A stretch of DNA of 6,354 bases from assembly GCA_027063215.1 (NCBI GenBank), contig JAMOSE010000165.1:1-6354 (forward strand), read 5' to 3'. The notes under the pieces were generated by a model. The model was given only the letters and a program-made list of their open reading frames with translations, did no database searches and was not told where the DNA came from. Of the stretch, positions 5,797 through 6,354 are shown one piece after another. Position numbers and translations under genes: made by a program. The DNA comes from Sulfurimonas sp. Its GTDB lineage: Bacteria > Campylobacterota > Campylobacteria > Campylobacterales > Sulfurimonadaceae. Numbering within the stretch: position 1 is the first letter of the stretch; each line of letters starts with the position of its first letter.

Positions 5797-6354
5797 CTAT
5801 CTGTTAAAAAGTTCACCTACATCAAGGTTTTTTCTCTCTTCTTGGGTAATAACAAAAAGATCTTTTGGCTGGTAGCCCATAGCATTTGCCATAAAGTTTG
5901 TCGGTATCATCTCAAGTGCATTATTATAGTCAGTGACTGCTTGGTTATAGGCACGTCGGGCTGCTGCTATCTGCTCTTCTACTTCATTGAGTGAGTGTTG
6001 GAGGTGCATAACATTTTCATTGGCTTTAAGATCAGGATAGTTCTCTACTGCTATCATAATAGATCCAAGTGCATTGCTTACTTTTGTATCAAGTTGAATT
6101 TTCTCTTTTTCAGAGAGATTTGGCTTGTTTGCCTGTGTTCTGAGTTGTGTGATCTCTTCTAAGAGAGATTTTTCATGGTCCATATATTTTGAGACAGAAG
6201 CAACAAGATTTGGAATAAGATCATAGCGTTTTTTGAGTTGTGTATCGATCGTTGCAAAGATATTGTCCACTTGATTTTTTTTGGCAACAAGTGAGTTGTA
6301 CATTAAAACAAGTATTATGGCGAAGACGATGATGATAATGAGCGGTGTTGACAT
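5797..6354 (-). CDS. lemA: LemA family protein
   Basis: This 185-residue protein has one N-terminal membrane helix (about 4-19) with almost nothing before it, followed directly by the family motif YNSLV (19-23). The remainder is helical. It carries the LemA blocks TQLKKRYDLIPNLV (38-51), ENYPDLKANENVMHLQ (104-119), VEEQIAAARRAYNQAVTDYN (125-144) and P-N-A-G-Y (151-161), then a short tail. The known LemA structure is a four-helix bundle, and the biochemical role of the family is unsettled. The length is normal for a complete LemA. The ATG is the last codon of the window, so its ribosome site and promoter cannot be seen and a slightly earlier start cannot be excluded. It is the first visible gene of the lemA-DUF3137-YtfJ-EI24 operon. 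Confidence 0.93.
   Translation of the reverse strand: MSTPLIIIIVFAIILVLMYNSLVAKKNQVDNIFATIDTQLKKRYDLIPNLVASVSKYMDHEKSLLEEITQLRTQANKPNLSEKEKIQLDTKVSNALGSIMIAVENYPDLKANENVMHLQHSLNEVEEQIAAARRAYNQAVTDYNNALEMIPTNFMANAMGYQPKDLFVITQEERKNLDVGELFNR

Overview
The window is about 6.35 kb of AT-rich, tightly packed bacterial DNA holding two operons that converge on one terminator. Protein motifs suggest a free-living Campylobacterota (epsilonproteobacterial) species of the Sulfurimonas/Sulfurovum kind. These include an 'AEFVH' variant in the EAL domain, an 'IAHQWRQPL' histidine-kinase H-box, a PilJ-type sensor carrying 'SGRQRMLSQ', and a YtfJ protein beginning its fold with 'VMFYVDPDEKDLN'. The taxonomic call is inference from motif style; no rRNA or other marker gene is present.

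Plus strand, 1-3471: a leader with a likely -10 box and an imperfect inverted repeat precedes a two-gene signalling operon. The first gene is a REC-GGDEF-EAL response regulator whose cyclase signature is degenerate (NSDEF) but whose c-di-GMP phosphodiesterase residues are nearly all in place. The second starts inside the first one's stop codon (TAATG). It encodes a membrane histidine kinase with a periplasmic PilJ-type sensor, a PAS domain and intact kinase motifs. The simplest reading is a cognate pair: an envelope signal sensed by the kinase changes phosphorylation of the regulator and so the rate of c-di-GMP breakdown, which usually affects the switch between motile and attached life.

Junction, 3472-3528: the 57 bases between the convergent operons hold a second copy of the leader repeat half-site and a long hairpin that can terminate transcription from both sides. 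The hairpin contains the stop codon of the minus-strand operon.

Minus strand, 6354 down to 3529: four tightly coupled genes in the order lemA-like, DUF3137, YtfJ-family, EI24-family. Junctions are a 5-base gap, an ATGA overlap and a TAATG overlap, so they are almost certainly one transcript. LemA and DUF3137 are recurrent partners of unknown biochemical function. Adding a cysteine-free, exported thioredoxin-fold-like YtfJ protein and an EI24 (CysZ-type) multi-pass membrane protein makes an all-envelope module of unknown role. This module is the best candidate here for an undescribed system. Its promoter lies outside the window, because the lemA start codon is the last three bases.

There is no tRNA, rRNA, CRISPR, insertion sequence or phage gene. 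No gene-free stretch exceeds 106 bases.
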